From an uncultured Prevotella sp. (GTDB taxonomy: Bacteria; Bacteroidota; Bacteroidia; Bacteroidales; Bacteroidaceae): 18,995 nucleotides of DNA. A model generated the notes under the pieces. It was not told the DNA's origin. It ran no database searches and saw only the letters and a program-made list of their open reading frames with translations. Every line of letters starts with the position of its first letter. The stretch's first letter is position 1. The position numbers and the translations under genes were made by a program. Shown in pieces: positions 1 to 6,718 of the stretch. The stretch is from the NCBI GenBank assembly GCA_900548745.1, contig URLQ01000044.1:1-18995 (forward strand). The letters run 5' to 3'.

Positions 1-105
1 GTTGCATCCGCCCTCATGGAGCTGCTCTACGATTTTCTCAAGCGTCTCGTTGTCCTTAAACTCGTCGTAAGGAATACTCTTGATAACGGGTTTTCTTACT
101 TCCAT
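1..105 (-). CDS. nuoB: NADH-quinone oxidoreductase subunit B, N-terminal fragment (runs off left edge)
   Basis: Only the first 35 codons are inside the window. The reverse strand starts with ATG at 105-103 and reads MEVRKPVIKSIPYDEF followed by KDNETLEKIVEQLHEGGCN, which resembles the N-terminal extension of Bacteroidales NuoB. NuoB is a peripheral-arm subunit of complex I; it carries the last iron-sulfur cluster (N2) before quinone, but those cysteines lie beyond the window edge. The start overlaps the end of nuoA by 10 nt (ATGGAAGTAA holds both the nuoB start and the nuoA stop), which implies translational coupling and supports the call. GAAAGGAG lies about 7 nt upstream and can act as a ribosome binding site. 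The assignment rests on a short N-terminus plus the nuoA context. Confidence 0.8.
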   Translation of the reverse strand, partial: MEVRKPVIKSIPYDEFKDNETLEKIVEQLHEGGCN

Positions 106-446
106 TCCAACGCTCCTTTCCGCCATGCATATGCAAGGCCAAATACTAACACTAACAGGAAGAATCCGATGCTACACAAAGCCATCGGTCCAAACTGCTT
201 GACTGCCACAGCCCATGGATACAGGAACACTGTCTCGATATCGAACATCAGGAAAAGGATGGCAAAGAGATAGTATCCAACGTGCATCGGCAACCAAGAT
301 GTGCCGCGCGTCGGAATACCGCACTCAAAGGGTTGTCCCTTTACTGGATTGTACGAACGAGGACCTACGAGTTTCGCAACTACGTATGCTCCAACGACCA
401 ATACAACTGCCGTCAAGATAACGGTAATAAATAGTATAAAATACAT
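96..446 (-). CDS. nuoA: NADH-quinone oxidoreductase subunit A
   Basis: A 116-residue membrane subunit of respiratory complex I, helping link the quinone site to the proton-pumping arm. Three hydrophobic helices are visible: one at the N-terminus (FILFITVILTAVVLVVGAYV), one in the conserved block FAILFLMFDIETVFLYPWA, and one near the C-terminus. The loop between the first two carries the family motif FECGIP, with the conserved Cys, and the protein ends WRKGALEW, also typical. The reading frame is open upstream to an ATG at 494, but that would place the start inside a clear promoter (492-523). The ATG at 446 gives the normal family length and N-terminus and is preferred. The 3' end overlaps nuoB by 10 nt, so this is the first gene of a nuo operon leaving the window to the left. 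Confidence 0.95.
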   Translation of the reverse strand: MYFILFITVILTAVVLVVGAYVVAKLVGPRSYNPVKGQPFECGIPTRGTSWLPMHVGYYLFAILFLMFDIETVFLYPWAVAVKQFGPMALCSIGFFLLVLVFGLAYAWRKGALEWK

Positions 447-491
447 AAATATTTTATTTGAATAAAAAAATTTGACTGTCAAAATTCCATG

Positions 492-523
492 CAAAGGTAC
501 ATAATTTATATTACATTCAACAA
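492..523 (-). promoter_or_regulatory. Promoter of the nuo operon
   Basis: On the minus strand a perfect Bacteroidetes -7 element TACCTTTG (499-492) is preceded by tandem TTG triplets at 523-521 and 520-518, with 21 or 18 nt of spacer, as expected for the -33 element. Transcription would begin near 485, leaving a leader of about 40 nt before the nuoA ATG at 446. This position also rules out the longer nuoA start at 494. Confidence 0.7.
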
Positions 524-649
524 TTAAAAGTGAATAAATCGTAAAATAAGACCTGTATTATCTGTTATTTTCAACATATCACCTAAAATCACAACATAAA
601 TATGTTATTTTGCCGGAACGGAAGCACATTGTCCACGTCCCCACATACC

Positions 650-1807
650 TTATTTCTTGAACCATTTGTCTATCAGCAATGCAAGCGAGCCGTCGCCAGT
701 AACGTTACATGCCGTACCGAAACTGTCCATCGCTATATAAAGAGCTATCATCAGTGCCTGCATGCTCTCATCAAATCCCAATATTGAGGCCTGCACACCA
801 AGAGAAGCCATTATCGCTCCACCCGGCACACCGGGAGCAGCAACGATAGTAACGCCGAGCATACAGATAAAGCCTGCCATCATAGGAAAGTCATATGCAA
901 CATGCTGCATCATCATCAATGCCATGGCACATGCCACAATCTTCATGACACTACCCGACATGTGGATGGTGGCACAGAGAGGGATGACAAACGAAGCCAC
1001 ATCTTCCCTCACCCCGTTCTTTATTGTCTGATGCAGAGTAACCGGTATGGTTGCTGCCGAAGACTGGGTGCCAAGCGCGGTAAAATAAGCAGGAAGCATA
1101 TTTGACAGGAGCTTGAACGGATTCTTTCTGGTCCATAGTCCAGCCACGGTATACTGGAATACGAGCAGCAAGATATGCATAATGAATATAACGCCGATAA
1201 TCTTTATAAACACCGTCAGCACACGTGCCACATCTCCTGCATAGGTCATGTTCAGGAAGATGCCGAAGATATAAAGCGGCAGCAGTGGGATGATGACAAC
1301 CTGTATTGTCTTTGTTATAATCTGCATCAGGTCAGAGAAGACATTCTTCATGGCAGTGCTCTTGATGCTCGCTATACCGAGACCGAGCGTAAAAGACATG
1401 ACGAGTGCCGTCATTACATTCATCACGGCAGGAATCTCCACGGTGAAGAACGGCTTCAGGTCGTGGGTCGTCGTCAATGCCGTAGACGAAGCCCCTTCAT
1501 TTATCATCGATGGAAAAGTCAGCTCGCTCACTCCATAAGAGAAGAATCCCGACAGTAGTGTGGCACCATAAGCAAGAAGCGTAGTGGCAAGAAGCATCTT
1601 GCCTGCCCCCTTGCCGATGTTGGCAATGGCGGGTGTCACAAGCCCCACGATAATCAACGGGATAAGGAAACCAAGAAACTGGCTGAAAATCCCATTGAAA
1701 GTCAGAAACACTCTTACAACCCCCTCTGAGAAAATGTTGCCAAATACAATGCCCAAGGCTATTGCAATGACGATTCTCGGCAAAAGTCCAAGCTTAATCT
1801 TTTTCAC
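650..1807 (-). CDS. Dicarboxylate/amino-acid:cation symporter family carrier (DAACS), probably not acidic-substrate specific
   Basis: A multi-helix inner-membrane carrier of the glutamate/aspartate symporter fold. Family landmarks are the first re-entrant hairpin (TQSSAATIP, residues 247-255 from the GTG start), the second hairpin with VPGGA (327-331) and the last-helix motif DSFGTACNVTGD (361-372). Two key positions differ from characterised family members. The Arg that binds the side-chain carboxylate of glutamate/aspartate is Gly here, and the cation-binding NMDGT motif reads HMSGS. The substrate may therefore be a neutral amino acid or something else. The frame is open to an ATG at 1873, but that lies in a promoter (1838-1868). 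A GTG at 1807-1805 gives the family-like N-terminus MKKIKLGLLPRI and is chosen. The upstream neighbour on the same strand is a sugar kinase, but this gene has its own promoter. Confidence 0.85.
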   Translation of the reverse strand: MKKIKLGLLPRIVIAIALGIVFGNIFSEGVVRVFLTFNGIFSQFLGFLIPLIIVGLVTPAIANIGKGAGKMLLATTLLAYGATLLSGFFSYGVSELTFPSMINEGASSTALTTTHDLKPFFTVEIPAVMNVMTALVMSFTLGLGIASIKSTAMKNVFSDLMQIITKTIQVVIIPLLPLYIFGIFLNMTYAGDVARVLTVFIKIIGVIFIMHILLLVFQYTVAGLWTRKNPFKLLSNMLPAYFTALGTQSSAATIPVTLHQTIKNGVREDVASFVIPLCATIHMSGSVMKIVACAMALMMMQHVAYDFPMMAGFICMLGVTIVAAPGVPGGAIMASLGVQASILGFDESMQALMIALYIAMDSFGTACNVTGDGSLALLIDKWFKK

Positions 1808-1837
1808 ATTAATAATAGATTTACGGTTAATTTTCGC

Positions 1838-1868
1838 CAAAATTACTATTTTATATCTTACCGACAAA
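1838..1868 (-). promoter_or_regulatory. Promoter of the DAACS-family carrier gene
   Basis: On the minus strand TTTG (1868-1865), a 19-nt spacer and TAATTTTG (1845-1838) match the Bacteroidetes consensus exactly. The predicted transcript start is near 1831, about 24 nt before the GTG start at 1807. It lies in the short gap after the kinase stop codon at 1886, so the two minus-strand genes can be transcribed separately. Confidence 0.7.
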
Positions 1869-1885
1869 GACAAACAGGAAAAAAA

Positions 1886-2758
1886 TTATCCATTCATCAA
1901 TATATCCATAGGATTCTTTACAATTCTACCCAAACGATAGCCACACCGCATGGCTGCTTCCTCCAACTGCTCCTTATAATAATAAGCAACACTGCCGACT
2001 GCACCCACAGGCAAATCCTTACGGGAATAGTGGTCAATGTTTTTCTTGAAAAAGTCCACGAAGTTGGCTACTACCAGGTCATTCACCTGCCGACTGTCAA
2101 GATGAGAATGAATGAACGGCGACAATGAAGCGAGCCAACGGTTTGCCATAGGCTCACGATATACGCGCCGAATAATGTCATCAAGGGTAATTCCCGACAG
2201 TTCAAGAAATTCCGTACGCAGATTCTCCGGCATATCGCCTTTGAACAAAGCGTTGATGAAAAGCTTTCCAAGCACTGCCCCACTGCCTTCATCACCAAGG
2301 ATATAGCCCAGCGGAGAAACATTCCGCACAATCTTCACACCATCATACAGACAGGAGTTTGCCCCCGTGCCAAGAATGCAGGCTATACCCTCTTCCGTAC
2401 CACACACGGCATGGGCGGCAGCCATAAGGTCGCTTCCTACAAAGACATCACAACATCCGGGAAATGCCTCAAGAAGTATGCTGCGCAGACTATCCGCCGC
2501 CTCTCCCCTGCATCCTGCTCCATAGAAGCGTATTGACGACACTTGCGACAACAGTCCTACCGCACCGTCTATTGCCGTATGAAGCTCTTTGCCTACAATA
2601 TCCCTTATCGTGTCTTCCCTCTGATGGAAAGGATTGATGCCTTGGGTTGAAAAACGTACTATTGTCTTACCGTCCGAAAAGAGACACCAGTCTGTCTTTG
2701 TACTGCCACTGTCGGCAACAAGAACTAAAGGCTCTTTGAAATCTTCCATATATTTCAT
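1886..2758 (-). CDS. BadF/BadG-type ATPase, N-acetylglucosamine-kinase-like sugar kinase
   Basis: A 290-residue cytoplasmic protein of the ASKHA (actin-like) kinase superfamily, closest by motif to the N-acetylglucosamine kinase / BadF-BadG-BcrA group. Visible motifs are phosphate-1 DSGSTKTD (16-23), a catalytic-type VGSDLMAAA (107-115) with Asp110, phosphate-2 LGTGANS (129-135), the GDEGSG loop (155-160), and an adenosine-type GSVA near residue 255. Bacteroidetes commonly carry this short form, usually annotated only as an ATPase. Phosphorylation of an amino sugar, for example from peptidoglycan recycling or host glycans, is likely but not shown here. An in-frame ATG three codons downstream (2749) is an alternative start. 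It is divergent from the mechanosensitive channel gene, with 96 bp between them. Confidence 0.85.
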   Translation of the reverse strand: MKYMEDFKEPLVLVADSGSTKTDWCLFSDGKTIVRFSTQGINPFHQREDTIRDIVGKELHTAIDGAVGLLSQVSSIRFYGAGCRGEAADSLRSILLEAFPGCCDVFVGSDLMAAAHAVCGTEEGIACILGTGANSCLYDGVKIVRNVSPLGYILGDEGSGAVLGKLFINALFKGDMPENLRTEFLELSGITLDDIIRRVYREPMANRWLASLSPFIHSHLDSRQVNDLVVANFVDFFKKNIDHYSRKDLPVGAVGSVAYYYKEQLEEAAMRCGYRLGRIVKNPMDILMNG

Positions 2759-2793
2759 TACTGCTTTTTATACTCATATTGAAAAAATCATGG

Positions 2794-2801
2794 CAAATAT
2801 A
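2794..2801 (-). promoter_or_regulatory. -7 promoter element of the sugar kinase gene
   Basis: TATATTTG on the minus strand (2801-2794) matches TAnnTTTG. Transcription would begin near 2787, about 28 nt ahead of the ATG. No convincing -33 TTTG is visible at the expected spacing, so the site is moderate. It lies 23 bp from the divergent -7 element of the channel gene. Confidence 0.5.
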
Positions 2802-2824
2802 AGCAAAATGAGTAAATAAAATAG

Positions 2825-2832
2825 TATTTTTG
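2825..2832 (+). promoter_or_regulatory. -7 promoter element of the mechanosensitive channel gene
   Basis: TATTTTTG matches TAnnTTTG and sits 22 nt before the ATG at 2855. A start near 2839 would leave a leader of about 16 nt containing AAGGA directly before the ATG. The -33 region is A/T-rich with no clear TTTG. Confidence 0.5.
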
Positions 2833-2854
2833 CAGCAAAAAATAAAACCAAGGA

Positions 2855-5200
2855 ATGAAAAAAAGACTATTTATATTCTATCTGCTAATGTTTCTCTTCG
2901 CCTTGCCGAGCCAAGCCGTGCTGAAGGAAAAGGACTTGAACAACACTCTGTCCATCCTGAGAAATGAGCTTACACAGACCCATCAGGAACAGAAAAGGAT
3001 GCAGATAAAGTTCAAGAACTCAAGCGATAAGGTAAAGAAAAATCTGTTTGCCATCCTCTCGAAAAGCAACCAGAACGCACTGATGCTCTACTCTCAGAAG
3101 CTGGACTATGTGTTCGACTTGGCCTACGCCTGCCATGAGGCAACCGACCAGTTCCGCGATTTCAAGGAGAATTCATTGCCTTTCCGCTCTTATGTAACTA
3201 AAATAAACGGAGAGGTGGCACGCTACGACAGTCTTGTAGGCTCCCTTCAGTCGATGCCTACAATGACTCTTTCACCAAAAGCGAAGATAGACCGCAACGT
3301 GTGTCTCACCCTTGCCGTGAGCATACGCAACAACCTGCTTGAAAGCAAGAACATGCTTCAGGACTATATCAAATACTACGACATGACGGAACACCGTCTT
3401 AAATATCTCAACGACTACGCAAACTCAAGATACAGCGAGATACAGAACAACATCTTCAAGAATGTAGGGGAAAACTATTTCAGCATATTGTCGAACCTCG
3501 GCACGCAGGTCAACAAGACGGCAGAGACCGTAAACGACAAATACCATACATCCAAGAAGCTGCATTCGCAATGGGACTCAAGGATGATAGTGGGACTGTT
3601 TCTCAGCATCGTCTTCTATGGTATCATCTCCATTCTCCTGAACCTGCTCGCCATCAGATACCTCATGCCAAGGAAACTTCGCACAGAACAGTTTCTATTG
3701 AAGCGCCCTTGCATCATGATGGCTACGTCAACGGTGACTTTTGCTATTATAATAGGTATCATCAGAAACGCCGTCAACCAGAACTTCATTGCCATGGCAA
3801 GTAACCTGCTTGTGGAATATGCATGGCTGCTCGGCGTAATACTTATCTCACTGCTGCTCAGAGTGGACGGCAAACAGATAAAGAGTGCATTCCGCATATA
3901 CTCACCACTCACGCTGGTAGGCTTCATTGTCATCACCTTCCGCATCGCACTGGTACCAAACGACCTGGTGAACCTCATCTTCCCTCCAATCCTGTTGCTT
4001 TGCACAATCTGGCAATGGAGCGTAATATCAAGGCACAACGAGAACATTCCTCGTTCCGACATGTTCTTCACATACATCTCATTGGTTGTCTTCGTGGCAA
4101 GCACCATCTGCTCATGGATAGGCTATACGCTACTAAGCGTACAGATTCTCATCTGGTGGATAATGCAGCTCACCTGCATCCTGACCATAAACTGCCTTGC
4201 CGAATGGCTTGCGAAATATGCTGCAAAGCATCATATTGAGGAGAAGCCTATAAACAGAATCTGGATATATAACCTTATCCTGAAGGTGGGACTGCCGATA
4301 ATGGGAGTCTCATCCATTCTGATTTCCGTATATTGGGCTGCCGACGTGTTCAACCTTACCGAACTGGTAGTAAGACTGTTCAACGCAAGGTTCATCGACG
4401 TAAGCAACTTCAGTGTGAGCATTTCTTCCATTGTGATGGTCCTGGTATTATGGTTCATCTTTGCCTATATCAGCAACACGACGATTGCCTTCATGCAGCT
4501 CCACTTCAACAAGAAGGACTCCCGCACGGCAGCAAGCCGCAATGTGATGGGGAAGAACGTCATACAGGTTCTCGTATGGGGCATCTGGCTACTGATAAGC
4601 CTTGCCATACTGCATGTGAGCAACACATGGCTGGTTGTCGTGTCTGGCGGTCTGTCCACCGGTGTCGGCTTTGCATCCAAAGACATTCTTGAAAACATAT
4701 ATTACGGCATCTCACTGATGGCAGGACGCATCAACATCGGCGACTGGATAGAATGTGACGGCACACGCGGAAGAGTGAGCAGCATAAGCTATACGAGTAC
4801 TATGATTGAGGCTACCGACGGTTCTGTAATCGCCTTCCAGAACTCACAGCTCTTCACCAAGAACTACAAGAACCTGACACGCAATCATGGCTTTGAGCTC
4901 TCTGTCGTGAACTTCGGAGTGGGCTATGGCACTAACGTTGAGCGTATGCGCAAAGTGATTATTGCCGCCGTAGAAGCCTTAAACATTCCTTATATCGACA
5001 AGGAGAAACCTCTCAGTGTGCTCTTCACTGAGTTCGGAGACAACAGCATCAACTTCAAGTTTATATGTTGGGTTGACGTAACCAAACAGGTTGTGACAGA
5101 AAGCAAAATCAGCGAATGTATCTACAACACGCTCAACGAAAACGACATTGAGATGCCATTCCCGAAACGGGATGTTTACATCAAGGAAATGGCAAAGTAA
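2855..5200 (+). CDS. Large mechanosensitive ion channel, MscS family (MscK/MscM-like architecture)
   Basis: A 781-residue inner-membrane protein that probably opens under membrane tension to release solutes on hypo-osmotic shock. Residues 1-21 form a signal peptide (MKKRLFIFYLLMFLFALPSQA). A hydrophilic, helix-rich periplasmic domain of about 220 residues follows, then many membrane helices from about 243 to 600. The MscS core starts near 597 with the Gly/Ala-rich pore helix (SGGLSTGVGFASKDILEN), then IYYGISLMAGRINIGDWIE and the beta domain RGRVSSISYTSTMIEATDG with the family's N-Q-FTKNYKNLTRN segment. E. coli MscS is only 286 residues, so the long N-terminal part places this with the MscK/MscM type. 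It is a single-gene unit: divergent promoter upstream, strong terminator 13 bp after the stop. Confidence 0.93.
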   Translation: MKKRLFIFYLLMFLFALPSQAVLKEKDLNNTLSILRNELTQTHQEQKRMQIKFKNSSDKVKKNLFAILSKSNQNALMLYSQKLDYVFDLAYACHEATDQFRDFKENSLPFRSYVTKINGEVARYDSLVGSLQSMPTMTLSPKAKIDRNVCLTLAVSIRNNLLESKNMLQDYIKYYDMTEHRLKYLNDYANSRYSEIQNNIFKNVGENYFSILSNLGTQVNKTAETVNDKYHTSKKLHSQWDSRMIVGLFLSIVFYGIISILLNLLAIRYLMPRKLRTEQFLLKRPCIMMATSTVTFAIIIGIIRNAVNQNFIAMASNLLVEYAWLLGVILISLLLRVDGKQIKSAFRIYSPLTLVGFIVITFRIALVPNDLVNLIFPPILLLCTIWQWSVISRHNENIPRSDMFFTYISLVVFVASTICSWIGYTLLSVQILIWWIMQLTCILTINCLAEWLAKYAAKHHIEEKPINRIWIYNLILKVGLPIMGVSSILISVYWAADVFNLTELVVRLFNARFIDVSNFSVSISSIVMVLVLWFIFAYISNTTIAFMQLHFNKKDSRTAASRNVMGKNVIQVLVWGIWLLISLAILHVSNTWLVVVSGGLSTGVGFASKDILENIYYGISLMAGRINIGDWIECDGTRGRVSSISYTSTMIEATDGSVIAFQNSQLFTKNYKNLTRNHGFELSVVNFGVGYGTNVERMRKVIIAAVEALNIPYIDKEKPLSVLFTEFGDNSINFKFICWVDVTKQVVTESKISECIYNTLNENDIEMPFPKRDVYIKEMAK

Positions 5201-5213
5201 GCATACTACCAAT

Positions 5214-5260
5214 AAAATGATGACTTCGGAGAGTATATTCCGAAGCCATCATTTTTATTA
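5214..5260 (+). terminator. Rho-independent terminator of the channel gene
   Basis: AAAATGATG (5214-5222) pairs with CATCATTTT (5247-5255), and CTTCGGA (5224-5230) pairs with TCCGAAG (5239-5245), with one A-C mismatch and an 8-nt loop. The stem is 16 pairs and is followed by a T-rich tail (TTTTTATTAT). It lies 13 bp past the stop codon. Confidence 0.85.
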
Positions 5261-5452
5261 TACCGAGGAACTCTATATACTAAATCCATATTTCTTCACA
5301 CATCTATTAGTACAAGATGATAATATCCATAAACATATGTTAATATTAGTTATCAAGCACAACAACCTGACACACACCTTTCACACAGAAAATCAACCTA
5401 ACAACAATGACCACCTACGGAAGCTCTTTTAGTAAGTCGGCAGGTTATTTTT

Positions 5453-5518
5453 AGAAAGTTACGGACTTTCTATGAGAAAGTTACCGAATTTCTATGAGAA
5501 AGTTACCTACTTTCTATT
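5453..5518. repeat. Three tandem 22-bp repeats, each an imperfect palindrome
   Basis: Three back-to-back units at 5453-5474, 5475-5496 and 5497-5518. Each starts AGAAAGTTAC and ends TTTCTAT followed by G or T; only the few middle bases vary. Within units 1 and 3, AGAAAGT pairs with ACTTTCT around a 5-nt loop; unit 2 has one mismatch. The end of each unit is also complementary to the start of the next, so alternative hairpins are possible. There is no protein-coding or CRISPR-like layout. Confidence 0.9.
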
Positions 5519-5524
5519 TGATAC

Positions 5525-5567
5525 AAAAAATGACAGATTTCAACCTTGCGGTTTTATCTGCCATTTT
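5525..5567 (-). terminator. Rho-independent terminator of the HAD phosphatase gene
   Basis: Read on the minus strand, AAAATG, G and CAGAT pair with ATCTG, T and CATTTT. The G-U wobble closes the stem in minus-strand RNA, whereas plus-strand RNA would have an A-C mismatch. The inner stem AACC/GGTT is capped by GCAA, a GNRA tetraloop. A run of T follows on the minus strand (5530-5525). It lies about 100 bp past the phosphatase stop codon. Confidence 0.8.
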
Positions 5568-5665
5568 ACAAAATATTTTACACTCAAAAATCTGCATTTC
5601 TTAAAAAAACGCATCCAGGTTTTTAAGACAAAATAACATTACAACATATACAATGATGCACCATA

Positions 5666-6457
5666 TCAAATAACACCGAAGTGCTTCAGTGCATTCCACA
5701 CGCCGTCTTCATCAACAGAGGTGGTGATATAGTCGGCAGCAGCTTTCGCCCCATCGCCGGCATTCCCCATGGCAACACCTATTCCGGCACGCTTCAGAAT
5801 AGCAATATCATTGCCTCCATCACCAAAAGCCATAGTCTGGGAAATGGCGATGTTGAGATAAGACGCCATTGCTTCAAGTCCCTTCCCCTTGTCGGCAGCC
5901 TTCGCAGTAATGTCGGTAAATGCCGGATGCCACCTGCCGGAAACGCATCCTGGAAGATTCTCCATCAGCGCCTTCTCGTGGGCTGCCGATATAAAAGGAG
6001 TAAACTGAAGCACCTTCTCCTTTTCGAGCATGTCTGCAACAGACAACGTGGTGTCTATATTCGTGACATTCAGGCCTCTGACAAAGACCTCGTCAAAGAC
6101 AGGCTTCTTGTTGTAAAGCCTCACTCCGCTCTCTCCGACCACAATCACTGCATAATCATATCTGTCGGCATCGGAAAGCAGGAAGTCTACATTTTTCTTC
6201 GGAATAGGATTGCAGCATACCACATTGCTGCCGACAAAACACAAAGCTCCGTTAGTTGTTATATAGCCATCGATGTACGGTTCTATATCCTTCAGGTTTG
6301 TAATAATCTGCAACGGTCTGCCAGTGGAAATATAAATCCCCACCCCGTTTTCCTTTGCTTTCGCTATAGCCTCAACGGTAGACCGCGGTATCTGGTGCGT
6401 CTTGAAGCTCACCAATGTGCCGTCGATGTCGAAAAACAAAGCACTAATATTATCCAT
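5666..6457 (-). CDS. Cof-type HAD-superfamily hydrolase (sugar-phosphate/FMN-type phosphatase)
   Basis: A 263-residue cytoplasmic phosphatase of the HAD IIB (Cof) subfamily. All four HAD motifs are present: motif I FFDIDGTL with nucleophile Asp10 and acid/base Asp12; motif II YISTGRP (residues 42-48); the motif III Lys190 in ADKGKGLEAM; and motif IV GDGGND (212-217) followed by the typical AGIGVAMGNA. The region between motifs II and III (about 85-185) is the mixed alpha/beta cap that sets substrate choice, so the substrate cannot be read from sequence. Known relatives act on sugar phosphates, FMN or pyridoxal phosphate. A sugar kinase gene lies upstream on the same strand, but the two are separated by 261 bp of repeat-rich DNA and are probably not one operon. 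No convincing promoter was found. Confidence 0.92.
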   Translation of the reverse strand: MDNISALFFDIDGTLVSFKTHQIPRSTVEAIAKAKENGVGIYISTGRPLQIITNLKDIEPYIDGYITTNGALCFVGSNVVCCNPIPKKNVDFLLSDADRYDYAVIVVGESGVRLYNKKPVFDEVFVRGLNVTNIDTTLSVADMLEKEKVLQFTPFISAAHEKALMENLPGCVSGRWHPAFTDITAKAADKGKGLEAMASYLNIAISQTMAFGDGGNDIAILKRAGIGVAMGNAGDGAKAAADYITTSVDEDGVWNALKHFGVI

Positions 6458-6513
6458 CTATACAAATCTTATTTAAGTGTTATTTAAGTTTCTCAAGTTT
6501 CCAGCTTGCTAAA

Positions 6514-6553
6514 CAAGTTGACAAGTTGACAAGGAGACGAGTTGACAAGGAGA
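6514..6553. repeat. Five tandem 8-bp units (CAAGTTGA/CAAGGAGA type)
   Basis: From 6514 the sequence runs as five consecutive octamers: CAAGTTGA twice, then CAAGGAGA, CGAGTTGA and CAAGGAGA. All start with C-A/G-A-G and end GA. It lies in the gap between the HAD phosphatase and ROK kinase genes, 57 bp upstream of the phosphatase start. A partial copy (CAAGTTTC) occurs at about 6494. It looks like a simple-sequence repeat; length variation between strains is plausible but not shown. Confidence 0.85.
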
Positions 6554-6572
6554 ATTGTCTTCCTTAACAATC

Positions 6573-6648
6573 GCTGTTCGCAGACCTTAAAACAAGAACA
6601 GCTTAGGTCATGGTTCGCTACCGTCATGATGACAAGCTGCGGAACCAT
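6573..6648. other. Cluster of hairpins downstream of the ROK kinase gene
   Basis: GCTGTTC (6573-6579) pairs with GAACAGC (6596-6602) around a 16-nt loop. ATGGTTCGC (6610-6618) pairs with GC plus GAACCAT (6639-6648, one bulged G), enclosing the small palindrome GTCATGATGAC (6623-6633). Neither has a clear T-run on either strand, so a standard terminator call is weak. They may slow or process the ROK kinase transcript, or belong to a small RNA. No coding potential was recognised in 6554-6718. Confidence 0.4.
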
Positions 6649-6718
6649 AGTCCAAGCCGTTTACCGCCCTTATGCAACATACATCATCAATGTCTGCGAC
6701 ATGCGGGGCATCTGCTAC

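Larger units (their letters stand above)
5201..5665. other. 465-bp intergenic region between convergent genes
   Basis: It separates the channel gene (plus) from the HAD phosphatase gene (minus). It holds the channel terminator (5214-5260), an A/T-rich stretch with nothing recognised (about 5261-5452), a 3 x 22-bp tandem repeat (5453-5518), the phosphatase terminator (5525-5567), and a short A/T hairpin with 8-bp arms (CTTAAAAA at 5600-5607, TTTTTAAG at 5620-5627). The only open frame across it (94 codons from 5148) starts inside the channel gene and has no recognisable protein character. Confidence 0.7.

Noticed and set aside
593..606. AACATAAATATGTT inverted repeat downstream of the carrier gene as a terminator
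   Set aside because: The stem is only five or six A/T pairs and there is no T-run on the minus strand, so it cannot be supported as a terminator.
3616..4107. 163-codon minus-strand frame inside the channel gene
   Set aside because: It is the antisense shadow of membrane-helix codons; no promoter or homology is evident.
5148..5432. 94-codon plus-strand frame extending past the channel stop into the intergenic region
   Set aside because: It starts within the channel coding sequence in another frame and runs through the terminator hairpin, so it cannot be a normal gene.
5453..5518. Short repeat array that might be a CRISPR
   Set aside because: The three 22-bp units are directly adjacent with no spacers, and no cas genes are nearby.
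5681..6487. 268-codon open frame on the plus strand
   Set aside because: It is antisense to the HAD phosphatase gene, whose four motifs are intact; the translation has no recognisable protein character.
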